Of a DNA stretch of 64,000 bases, positions 24,345 to 36,200 are shown piece by piece. The translations under genes were made by a program, and so were the position numbers. The DNA is from Blattamonas nauphoetae (Eukaryota; Preaxostyla; Oxymonadida), in NCBI GenBank assembly GCA_033064195.1, contig JARBJD010000006.1:558001-622000 (forward strand). The letters run 5' to 3'. The first letter of the stretch is position 1. Every line of letters begins with the position of its first letter. The notes under the pieces were generated by a model. The model worked only from the letters and a program-made list of their open reading frames with translations, was not told where the DNA came from and made no database searches.

Positions 24345-25535
24345 TTACTGAACTGGATCGGATTTTGTCGCTTTGATAGGAGACTTGTATGGTATAGATG
24401 CTCGTGGTTGAGATATTTCCCAATCAAATGGTGTCCTGTTATTGAAACTGAGTCTCTTTTGTACCTGTTTCAGAAGTTTCAGGTATCTCGCATAATCAGG
24501 CGCTGTCGTCGCTTGTAATCCCAACACGTCCATAAAAATCTCTGCAAACTCGGGTGGGAGACCTTCCATGAGAATTTCAGAGCAATAAGAATCCTTCACT
24601 TTCCGTAATTCTTTCTGAAAAAGAGAAATTTAGAGTTAGATGTTGAAAAAGCGAGAATCAGACCATGTCGGTCACCCCTGCCCAGGGAAGTTTCCCGAGT
24701 CTCATTTCGACAGCCATATATAACAAACTGATAATGTCATCGCGACGACCGCATTCTCGTCTGTGATGGGTCGTTGGTGAACAATAATGGAATGTCCCGA
24801 TAATATTAGACTCTTCATAAAGCTGGGAAGGGTTGAGAGGAGATATTGGATCAAGTATAGTGAGTGATTTGGTGAGTGAAAGGGCTGTGAACAAACTGTT
24901 TCTTGATACTGTTCTCGACTCAATACCGGAATGCAGAGTCCATAATCTATCAAATAGAGATCGTGCATCGCTTTTGATGGGCCGCCTATGACAACATTCA
25001 TCTGTGAAGGGTTGGGAATGAAGAAGTCACACTGGTTTGATGTCACGATGGATGAATCCACAGTTATGTAAGGTTTGGACAGCCTCAAGCAACTGGATAA
25101 CAACGTTCACAGTTGTCTGGATTGAGAACGTTCGAGTTCTCTGCTTTTTTCGGATTTCACTGTTTGACGTAAAGTGAAGAAAGAGGACAAAAAACTATAG
25201 ATTGGGCCCCAAAAGCTCCATGGCATAAAAGAAATAATGGCCATCAATTCCAGAATGTATGAACTTTGGAAAATGTGGTTTTCCTGAAGAGTTTTGAAAG
25301 AGATGGCAAAAGACGAACCTCCAACAACTGATAGTGTCTGTACTTCTTTCCCCAACCAATTATCCGTTGGTTCATAGACATCAACTTTAAGAGCAACTTC
25401 TATCGGCTTTCTTTTCAGTGTTGACGTTGCCTGAAAGATATCTCCAAAGCCTCCTGTTCCCAAACGCTTTCGAAGGATAAAATGTTGTTGAATCACATCA
25501 CCAGGCTGAAAATGAGTTGTGCCTCCCCGTGACAT
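24345..25535 (-). CDS. Casein kinase 1-family protein kinase, 321 aa
   Basis: Six exons join in one frame: 25535-25319, 25283-25196, 25159-25033, 25001-24897, 24822-24664 and 24614-24345. Introns are 35, 36, 31, 74 and 49 nt, all GT-AG. The product has a glycine loop LGTGGFGDIF (residues 25-34), the lysine of VALK (50), HRDIKP (139-144) and DYG (163-165) in place of DFG, followed by a CK1-type activation segment (GTFHYCSPTTHHRRECGRRDD) without the usual APE. It should be an active Ser/Thr kinase, cytosolic or nuclear; substrates unknown. The short C-terminal tail is basic. Unspliced, the gene shows an in-frame TAG at the exon 2-intron 2 border, removed by splicing. It is divergent from the ABC transporter. 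Confidence 0.85.
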
Positions 25536-25643
25536 TGCACGAAACTCTCTAGAAGTGTCTGATGACTGTTGACAGGTACTGTGGGTCTGATCATATGATT
25601 GATCATTCCCATCGAACCGTTCAAACTCTCGAACCCAACTGAA
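25536..25643. promoter_or_regulatory. Shared divergent promoter region, 108 bp
   Basis: Only 108 bases separate the ATG of the CK1-like kinase (minus) from the ATG of the ABC transporter (plus). Both promoters must lie here or within the flanking coding sequence. I see no clear TATA box. The arrangement allows joint regulation, which is inference. Confidence 0.5.
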
Positions 25644-28600
25644 ATGGATAGTCAGAGTTCTACAGGACCTTCATCTGAAATCACTCGAACAGAAACATCT
25701 CTGGATGGGTCCGATCTTCCCTTTAAGAAACCACGAAAGAACCTCGAAGACAGCCACATCTTTTTATCTATACTCTTCTATTGCTTCTATTATCCATTCA
25801 TTTGCCGATGCAAACCAATCACAAATGATGATGTGTTTGAATGTGGAAAGAAAGATAAGGTTTCATACAACCTTTCGCACAGTGGGCAACGATGGTCGAA
25901 ACAGCAACGAGAATTCCTCAAAAAGCAAGCTGAATGGAACCTCTCAGAACACTCACCAGAAGAGTATTATTCTTTCTCTTGTATTTTATCCTTCTAGGAA
26001 GCCACCTAAACGACCGAGCCTCTTCTCATTCATCATGTGGAAAGTTTCAATTCGAGCTCTCATTGTAAATGTAATCTGGTATCTCATCAGGTATGACTTT
26101 CTCAACATCTTACCTTCGTAGTAATGGATTGTACCTTGTCATGCCGCTTGTGATGAGGTTTGTGATGAAAGATCTCGAACGAAAACAAACCAATCCAACT
26201 TTTCCATTTGCATCTGGAATAATGATGATTCTTCTCCCGTATATTCAAGGATTGGCCGACGGGGTGAGCTACAGACTGTTTTATCATCGCTCCTTAAGTG
26301 TCCGAGGCATGCTGAGCGCGTTCATTTTCGACAAAACAATGAAGCTCAATCTCAACACACAAGGAGAAGTGGACTCTGGACGACTTCTATCACTGATCAC
26401 AGCTGACACTCGAAATGTTGGAGATCTTTATTGGCAAGTTTACATGATTATCCTCCTCCCGATCCAAATCATCATTCCACTCGTATTCGTCCTTATCGAC
26501 TTCGGAGCTGCAGCTCTCATCTCCCTCGCTGTATGGATCATCCTTATTCCAATCTCAGTGTTTTGCACATCGATGCTCGGTCGCTCAATGCAGAAATACC
26601 TCGGAGCAAACGACGACCGGAACAAACTCATCAACGAGACACTCCAGGGGATCAGAGTTGTTAAATATTCTGGTCTCGAAGATGTATTCATTCACCGCGT
26701 CGAAGAAAAGCGAAAAAAGCAAGTCAGAGCGTCGGTTGGGATGACAACGTGGCTGTTTCTGTCCTCATCCATCACGCGGAGTGTGCCGGCCTTTGTGAAC
26801 ATTTCAGTGATGTTCCTGCTTGTTGCAACTCGTGGGATAGATGAGGCAGAGTTTGCGACGTTAGTGATGCCCAATCTAAGCTTCCTGACGCTGATGACGC
26901 GAGAGGCCACACAACTGCCGTACTATCTGCAATTCTGGCAGATGACGGCGATATCAGCTCGACGTATTCGAGATTTCCTTCTTCTGCCGGAGATGAAGAT
27001 TGAGAAACGAGCAGCGCCTTCGGACCCGTCGTTGGCAATCACAATCGAAGGAGGCGAGTTCAAATGGGGAGAAGCACCTGAAATTCTTCTTCCTGACGCC
27101 GAACAAAACGAACTTGATGCTCAGAAGAAGGAAGAAGAAAAGAAACTTCAACAAGAGAATGTGAAATCGACATCTGTTGAACAAACCGAGATGGTGGAAG
27201 ACGCCGCTCTAGAATCACCATCCAAGACAGCCACTCCTTCCCCATCGCCCTCTCCCTCCTCCAAAAAGTCTCGTTCCACAGTCCTCACCGACATCAACCT
27301 CCAAATCCCAACTGGCTCCCTCACAATGGTCGTCGGAGGCGTCGGAAGTGGGAAATCATCGCTTGCAGCAGCAATAACTGGCGATATCGAAAGATCCAAC
27401 GGAACTGTGTGTCTCAAAGGGTCTATCGCATCCTGTCCCCAAGTCGCTTGGATCAACAACAGCACTGTGAGAGGCAACATCGTCTTTGGGATGCCATTCG
27501 ATGAAGCCAAGTATGCCGACGTCATTCGTGTGTGCGCGATGGAGAAAGATCTTCAGACACTGGCAGCAGGAGACGAGACAGCGATCGGCGAGAAGGGGGT
27601 CAACCTGAGTGGAGGGCAGAAGGCGAGGATCCAGCTCGCACGCGCTGTGTACTCGGACAGAGACATTGTCGTGTTGGACGATCCTCTCTCAGCTGTTGAT
27701 GCGCATGTTGGGCGGTTTCTGATCGACGAATGCATTTTGGGGAGACTGAAAGGAAAGACAGTTGTGTTGATGACGAATCAGATTCAGTTTTTGGATCGGG
27801 CGGATAAGGTGGTTGTGCTGAAGGATGGGAAGATTGTTGGAGATGGCAAGTTTGCTGAGCTGAAGGAAGGAGGGATCAATTTGGATGAGTTCATCATCCA
27901 CAAGGAGAAGAAAGACAGAAAAAGGAAGAAGGAGAACAAATCGGAGGATGGTGCTGAAGCAGCAGACAAAGGACAGATCGAAACACATGTCTCGGCCCCC
28001 ACAAACGAAGACCCAAAGAATGACGACACACAACAAGATTCAGTCACGAAAGACGACAAAGCGGAACAGATCAAGACACCCGAACCAACCGTCGCTCAGA
28101 AAGAAGATATCGAAAACAAACCAACAACCGAATCCATTCCGATCATCGCCAGCGACAATGACAATGATTCATCTGACCAATCACAATCAACCCCCACACC
28201 CACCCCTTCAACAGACCCATCACTCGAAGACAACGAGAAGGCAGAGAAGGCAGCACGTCAGATGATGACAGAGGAAGAGCAGTCAGCCGGAGGAATCTCA
28301 CCCAAAACATATTTCCAGCTCTTCGCGACGATGATGCCAGCATGGCTTCTTCCGTTCGCTGTGCTCTTCGGAATTATTGTCGAAAGTTCGACGCTCTTCC
28401 AAGCTTACTGGTTGGGCGTCGTTCCAGAGCCAACCCAATTCTACCCACTCACCTTCATCTGGAAATTGGGGATTTATGGGCTTCTTACAATCCTCTTCAT
28501 CGTCCTCCTTATTCTCTACGCGTTCGTCGCCGGTTGCGCAACTCATCGCTCAGGCAGAATCATTCATCAACGCCTCATCAATCACGTTATGCACTGCCCA

Positions 28601-30085
28601 GTCTCGTTCTTCGACACAACACCGCTCGGACGCGTGATCAACCGTTTTGGGGGAGATGTTGCTCAGATTGACCAGAACCTCATCGTCCTCGTTTGGGATG
28701 TGTTCTTGTACATCATCGGGTTCCTTGGACAGATCGTGATCATCGCAATTTCAACACCTTCGTTTCTCGCCATCGGCCTTCCTGTCCTTCTTCTCTTCGG
28801 AGTCGTTCTGGTGCTTTATTCCAAAGCAGCGAGAGACTTCCAGCGACTCGATGCAATCTCTCGCTCACCCGTCGTCTCCATCTTCTCCGAAGTGATCAAC
28901 GGAGCTGGACTCTCCACCATCCGCGCCTTCCATCAAGAAGACCGATGGAAGCAGCGCTTTGAAGAGAAGGTGGACGAATGGACCGTTCGGACTCTTCTTT
29001 ATTACGAGGGGAAGCTGTGGGGAACCACAAACACGACGTTGGTGGTGATGTTCTACATGGCTGGGGTTGTCATTCTTGGCTGGTTCTTCATGACCACTCC
29101 CCAGCTCTCAGTCGCCCTCACGTCGTCTCTTAATTTCAACATGATCGGCATCTTCCTTGTCATGCAACTTGTCGATCTTGATTCGCGTATGACGAGCTTC
29201 GAGCGTGTTCAGTTTTATTCCACTCGCCTTCCGCAGGAGTCGACTTCAAGCTCGATCTCTCCGCCGAAAGAATGGCCGTCTGTTGGGAACGTCAATTTTG
29301 AGAACGTGACGTTTCGCCACAGACCAGGCCTGCCTTTCGTTCTCCGCAATGTTTCGTTTGCTGTGAGAGGTGGGGAGACGATTGGAGTTTGTGGAAGGAC
29401 TGGCGCTGGGAAGTCGTCTCTTCTGTTTGCACTCTTCAGACTGATCGAGCTCGACCCAGCACTCTCCCCTCTCTCCATCGACGTGGATACTGGCTTGCCT
29501 ATCCCAGCCGATCCCAACGAGGAGCCCAACTCGGGACGAGTTGTGATCGACGATGTGGACATCTCGAAAGTCCAAATCCAGCGGGTTCGCCGCTCCATTG
29601 CGATTATCCCGCAAGACCCCACTCTCTTCACAGGATCTGTGCGATACAACCTCGACATTGGCGGACAGTGCACAGATAGCAGAATATGGGAAGTGCTGGA
29701 GATGGTTCAGATGCGATCTGTGGTCGCTGAGATGTCTGCTGGACTGGATTCGGAAGTGGCTGAAGGCGGAAGCAACTTCTCTGTGGGACAGAGACAACTT
29801 TTGTGTTTCGCGCGAGCCATTCTAAACAACTGCAAGATTGTAGTTCTGGACGAGGCCACAGCAAGCGTCGATGTGGAGACAGACGCGAAGATCCAACGAA
29901 CGATCCGAGAACAATTCAGGGAACAGACAGTGATTGTGATTGCTCATCGTCTGAATACGATCATGGACTCCGATCGCATTCTTGTGATGGACAACGGGAC
30001 AGTGGCAGAGTTCGACACACCCGAGAATCTGAAGGCGGTTCCAAACTCTGCTTTCAATGGGCTGCTCCACAGTCTCACCCACTGA
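25644..30085 (+). CDS. ABCC/MRP-type ABC transporter, full size, about 1,458 aa
   Basis: Exons 25644-25963, 25998-26090 and 26122-30085 join in one frame across introns of 34 and 31 nt. The order is TMD1, NBD1, TMD2, NBD2 without an extra N-terminal membrane domain, as in short MRPs. NBD1 has Walker A GGVGSGKSS (near residue 543), signature LSGGQKARI (near 633) and Walker B IVVLDDPLSAVD (near 652). NBD2 has Walker A GRTGAGKSS (near 1228), a changed signature FSVGQRQ (near 1357) and Walker B VVLDEATASVD (near 1377). A charged, low-complexity linker rich in K, E, D, T and P (about residues 725-850) separates the halves. It should export organic anions or conjugates at a membrane. NBD1 Walker B ends DD rather than DE, the usual ABCC asymmetry. 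Confidence 0.93.
25964..25997 (+). other. 34-nt intron 1 of the ABC transporter
   Basis: Begins GTATTATTCT and ends TTCTAG. Its removal joins the polar N-terminal exon to the exon reading KPPKRPSLFSF in phase. Read through, the frame stops at once. Confidence 0.8.
26091..26121 (+). other. 31-nt intron 2 of the ABC transporter
   Basis: Begins GTATGACTTT and ends TTCGTAG. Its removal joins IWYLI to SNGLYLVMPLV, inside the first membrane helices of TMD1, in the correct phase. Confidence 0.8.
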
Positions 30086-30297
30086 AGCTGTCATCTTTAA
30101 TTCTTATGAGAATATCCTCGTCACACCCTCATCACTTTTATGAGATGAGGATTTCTGTTCATGAAGAGGAACTGTTTTTTTCAAAGAAGAGAAATCGCTT
30201 AAATTCGAGGAAATTGACGTTCAGGCCACAGTACGGTCGTTGTGTGTTGTATCTGAGGGATCATCCATCATTTTTTTGTTGATGCCATCAAGGTTTG

Positions 30298-33200
30298 ATG
30301 AACAGTGTGGTTCAAACCATTAATGACCCACGCACAGAACTCCCTGTTTTCTTGCCGTCTCCAACAGTATTTCCTTCGTGGGTCACAGAATTCTGTTTTA
30401 AACCATTTCAGTCAATTCCCTCGTCGATTTCTCCGAATCAGCTCTGTTATATTTTTCAATGCCTCACTCACAACATCAAATGTGTGCTATCATTGATTCC
30501 AACAAATGATAGCTTCTATTTGTGCCAGGATGACGCTCCCCTCTCACCACTTGCAAAGACAACTCTCTTTGCGCTTCTACATGCAATTGAGGGACAAAAT
30601 TCACTTCTATGGCAACTTTCTAGCCTTACAACATCCTTTCTGAAACAGTCACCAGAACATTTTCCTTCCTCACTCACTTTGTTCACAGCAATCATTCGCA
30701 TCACCCTTCGACTCCAACAACTCAATCCACTCTCAAAATTTGTTCCATCTTTGCTAACTTTCCTGATATATTGCTTTGTGGACAAGACATTATTGCATGT
30801 CCTCACTCCACAGACTTCAACTCACGTCATCAACGAGATTGGATTAATTGTTCAAGCACACAGTGACAGATATTCCGTCCTCTCCTCGGACATTCAAAAA
30901 CCGAATACATCTCTCATTTCCATTCATTATGAACCCGAAGACCTCTTTGCATCTTCTCGTTCTCAGCTCTTCACTCAAATCACCTCTGCACAGAGTCTCT
31001 TGCATCCTACTACTCTCCACCGAGTCCAAGGAGTAAGTAAATGTGCTTCTCGCCTCAGGTACAACCTTGAACAGGAAGTTACATCGATTAGTTCTTCATC
31101 TCCAGATTCAAATCATTCATGGCTACTCCCACTCACGTCAATAAGAACTCTGAAGCTCACTGCCGAACTATTCCTCACAATTGCCAGAACACATCAGTTT
31201 TTGATACGATTAAAGTTTTATCCTTTTCCTCAACACTACAAACACGATGTCGTATCATCACTTGACTCTCTTCTTCGCTCTCTTGAGAAATGGATTGAAA
31301 CATCTGTTCTGTCACTTCTTACCAATCTCAGAACATCTATTGTCTCAGCATGGCTTTCGTCAATCCATCACACTCTGATGTCAATCGTAGCGGCGGCCTT
31401 TCACATCTTTCTCTCTCCAATCAATTCACACACATCTTTTGATGTTCTTACCAGCCTCCCAACTCTTCTCCTCTCGCTTTATGTTGATGATTCCGTTTTT
31501 CATCCGTTTTTCGTTCAAGCAGGTCAGCTCCTAACGGACCACCTTTCTGCATTCGCAGCTCCACTGTCAAGCGCTCACTCTCTCCCCAATAACGTATATA
31601 CCAGTCTTCTTCCTGAAAATATCTGTGCTATTGTTTATGATCGTGAAATCACGCGAAGATATCGTTGTTTGAACGATTCAATCCTTCCACTTATCTTCCT
31701 TCAAAATTCCTTGAAACACACTTTCACGATCCGAAGCTGTGTAACAAGGGATGGCATTCAACTCTCTTCACTTAATGACCTTTCAAATTATTGCTCAGAT
31801 ATTGCTCACGCCATGATTGAAGAGACAAACTCCGCTCTAAACGAATGCTTGACTGTCACCGCATTCATTGATGTCTCTCACTTTACTTCCCCCATCTTTG
31901 TTCGAAATACCCAACATAATACGGTCGATGTCGCATCTCTCATCCCCCATTCACTTCCTCTAATTCTTCAGACCTGTCGTGATCTCCTCATCTCTTCATC
32001 ATCAAAAAATGACCATACACTCTCTCAACTTCTCCATCTCCGTCTTTTGCGCACATCACTTGTCTCCTTCTTGGGTCATACACAACCTGTCATCGCCTCA
32101 CTGAACCAGTCCGAAAAGGATCTCCTATGGCCTCAAATCCAGGAAGTCTATCGCCATATTAATGATGGATTGACAGTATACACATGGACAAATCCAAATC
32201 TCTCTAAGTTTGTAGAATCGTGCACTACAACAGAAAAACGATTTGACCAAGCAACCAGCTTCCTTCACAACGTCAAGAAGATGTATTCTGCTGAACTCTC
32301 ACAAAAACGTGCTCTTGTCTCATGGGAGAAACCTAGTAACCAAATCTCCATCACAGGTTTTGTTGAACACACCAAGAAAACTTTCGAACATCGACGCGTT
32401 CGCATGTTGATGATCGATTCAAAATTAGCGCAAATTCGTGCCCAAACTAAATTACAATCGAATAGACCAACTAGCTTGGACGAAGTCTACGACACACTTG
32501 ATACTGAATCAAAATCTCAACTGATCGAGAGCTGGGAGGAAGCAGTGTGTAAACTAGCCGATGACATTAGCACAGGTGGAATTTTATTCGAAATTCCAAT
32601 GAGCTTACAGTCGAGAATAAGTCTGGATGGCAGTACTCAGACCAATATTGGCCTTATCTTTCCTGAGGTTAATTTGGAACTACAACAATCAGTAAAACCT
32701 TCAGATCCCGAACAACCCGTTCCCAACAATCAAATATCTGCTGATGACGCAACATCAATCATTTTCACTCCTCATTCGTACATGGACACCATCGTCCAGA
32801 TATACTTCTCTTTTGTCCCTCTCCACTCATCGAATGTCGCCCAAACTGCCTACAACAACATCTCCCTCGCTGTCCAGACGACAGCAGCCCAAGTTGGCAT
32901 GTACAAAGCAAGATTCAACAAATTTTCTGTCTTATGGAAATCCAACCCACAGACAGTTCTTACCGCTATCCTCGGGAAAGGACACAATGGGACAGACCCA
33001 ATCTTTCCGCAAATCCCGATCCAGCTTGTGCTTCTTTCTGAGAGTCTTCAAGCGATTATATCGCCTCGAGACGAAGAACCGTTGAGAACATCGCCTTCCG
33101 GAAGAGCAATGTCAACCGACCCAATTTTTCTGAAACAGATCAACCAAACTCGATCACCGATCCAGTCCGACTCTCCTTTTTCCTTCCCAATCGAAACAAT

Positions 33201-36200
33201 CACCGACTCAGAATTCGATCTTTCGGAACTTGGATTACCGTCACCAAGTCAACCGAACACTCCAACCATGCAGACCAAACAACATTTCCCCGCTCCAAAT
33301 GCCTCATCGAAAGACTTCAAATCTATTCTATCATTTCTGGTGGGTCTGATGAGTGAGACGTCGCAGCAGTCGTCAGAGGAGAGACTCGGGTGTATTGTTG
33401 TAAGAACCGATACGCTTAAACGGGATCTTGTTGAGATTGTGCTGTCATGGTTGAATCCGTTTGAAGAAGCTCTGCAATCGAACCTCATGTCGTCACTCAG
33501 ACAGAGTCAGAAAGTTGTTCGACAGATCAAACAGGGTTTTAACACAAATTTCTCAAAAATATCATTTGAGGAAAAGCTACAAATCGTCCATCACTTCTGC
33601 GAATGTTGTGAATGCTTCGACGAGATCACTGAATATCAGGAAGCGATGAAGGACAGAATCGATTTCTCGTCAAAAACACTTTCTCTGAACATCGACTCTC
33701 TCCGGCTCGAGCTCGGTCGCTTCAACGAACTTTGGGAAACAACACGACAGAGTGAGTGGCGGCTGTATTCGCATCAGATGCGACAGCAGGAAGAGTCAGT
33801 CCTGAAAGAGTTGAACGCCATCCACGCATTGCATCAGACAGCTGTTCGTCATTTCCTCGACCAACTTCTCGACGGGCCTGGCGTTCCTCGCAAGTTTAAA
33901 AATGGGACAGCTCTGGCGAGGAGTCAGTTGGAGTCCATCCACAGCAGATTGTCACAACTCGAAGCCGAACAGACTCGAATTGAGCGGTTTTGGGGGTTGT
34001 TCAAGCCATCGAAGAATGTAGATCGGAGTTCTTTCATGAATGTTTGTGATATCGTCAGCAACCTCACCCAGTTGTGGAAGCTCATTGAACAAGCGGAGAA
34101 GCATTATGAGAGTGGTGTGTTGAGCGAGATGTGGAATATGTTTGTGGCAAATCCTGAGGGACGAGATGATCGTTCGATTCTTCTGGGCGTAGAAACCATC
34201 ACTCTTCCTTCAAATTTCACCGTTGTCTCATCGTTCAGAGCGAAGGCCACAGAAGATCAAGAATTTGTCGATTTCATCGCTCAATTGGCCAGTCATCCGC
34301 TCTCCTCTCTCGACTGGGAGAGCATCATCACCATCTTTCTCCGACATCGTCCAAACAAACAAATTGTTGACGTCCCCAACACCGCCAAACGGTTCGCAAA
34401 TGGCGATGTCGTCCTTTCGGAACATCGGCGTCTCTTCTCATTGTCTGCTGTTGGTGACTTGAAACAGAAACTGAAAGCGCTGAAGAGAAGAGACGAGGTT
34501 TGGGCGAAAGTGAAGGAGATGCTGGATTATTATCACACATTCACTCTGCCGCAGCCACGCTCTGTATTTCTGATTATCCCAACCTCGTTCGAAAGGGACA
34601 AGCAATTCACCATCCAAATCAACGATGTCGACCAGAACGCTCTCGACATGCTCAGATCGACAAAGACTTCCTCCTTCTTTCCGAGATACGATGCTCGGGT
34701 GATGAACTGGCTTCTGTTTGTCGGAAAACGGGACGCAGAGATGCTCTGCTCGCTGCTGAAAACAGACAACACTGCGATGATGCGATCAGAGTTGGATGTG
34801 TTGATGTTTGTCGTCAACCACTTCGTCATCTTCTGTGAAGAGATCCGAAAGATCTCATCATTCCTGGACGAGGCAGCCACACTCGAAAAGTGCGGTGTGG
34901 GTGTCACTGCTGGAGTGAGTCTCACCGAAATGAATCAAGCTCTGTCAGACAGTGCCAACCATGTTCAAAATATGACATCATTCGCTTCGAAGTCGCTTCA
35001 AGAGGCTATCACAAGTCTCTCGGCGTTCAGACTGCTTCTCTCGAACTACAGACTGAGCGAGACGAGGGATTCAGCGAACACAAAGAAGGGGAACTCTTCT
35101 ACACGAACTACCGTTCTTGTCAAGATTTTAAGGAATAATTGTCAAGTGATTTCAGGGGTTTCAGCCAATCGACTTCATCCTTCTCTCACTCGACTCACCT
35201 TTAATCCTTCGCAGTCGTCATCAACTCTTTCATCCGTCGAGACAACGCACAACGATACCTTAGCCATCACACAATCCACTCTCCCTTTCCCATCACCTTC
35301 AGAATGTCTCTCTTTCCCACAAGACCTCCGAAAAGCCATCAAAGAAGAGTTGAGAGCCCTCACTCTTGTTCAGATCAACGCCATCCGTCGTTCTTCATTC
35401 GTCCCGTGGCTGATGAATGTTCTCCACGACTCCATCACCCACAAACCAAACCAAATCATGCAGATCTTCCCGCTCGTCGTGGAAGAATGGTTCTCGTCTG
35501 CTGTCTCGCTTCTCACAAACGGATTGGCGAGCGAAGATGCATCGTCAGCATTCTATGGGTTTATTCACCTCATGGAAGACTTGAACACATCGCTCACATA
35601 TCTCATGACACTCCAACGATGTGGTGATCTCACCATGCATAGTGGGCACGCGTTCAACTCGCTGATCGGTGTGCTGGGGGACAGACTGGTCAGAAATCAG
35701 AGTGGGAATCAACAAAGTTCAGGAAAGGGGCCGATCTTGCTCGATTCGGACTATTATTGGCTGCCCCACAATGATTTCATTGCAGAGGACGCGGATAATG
35801 AGAGTGGAGGGCATCGACATCATCATGGACTCAATTGGGCTCTGGCAGAAGCTATACAGAAGACACACGAAAAGGAAGCTCACACGCTGATCTCTCTGTT
35901 CATCCGACTTCTTCTCAGCATTCGCCGACGAGCTCTGACGATCCAATCCTGTCTCTTGCATGCCCAAGTCCTCCAAATCGAGATTCCAGAAACAGTCCTG
36001 CCTGTCCTCTCCTCCGACGATGTTGAAATGGTTGCCAACGACCTCCCACTTCGGACGATCAGTCAGATTGCCATCACCGACCTCACCCGCACGATCAACC
36101 GCGCACTCCACGTCCAATTCGATCCCGAAACGAACGCTTTCACTCATCCCTTCTCCGAAGCTGATGTGTCACTCGATCAACTCGATCCCTGGGTCCATGT

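Noticed and set aside
25195-25200. In-frame TAG in the CK1-like kinase after GPNL
   Set aside because: A 36-nt GT-AG intron starting inside that codon removes it and restores GPNLYEIRKKQ with correct phases.
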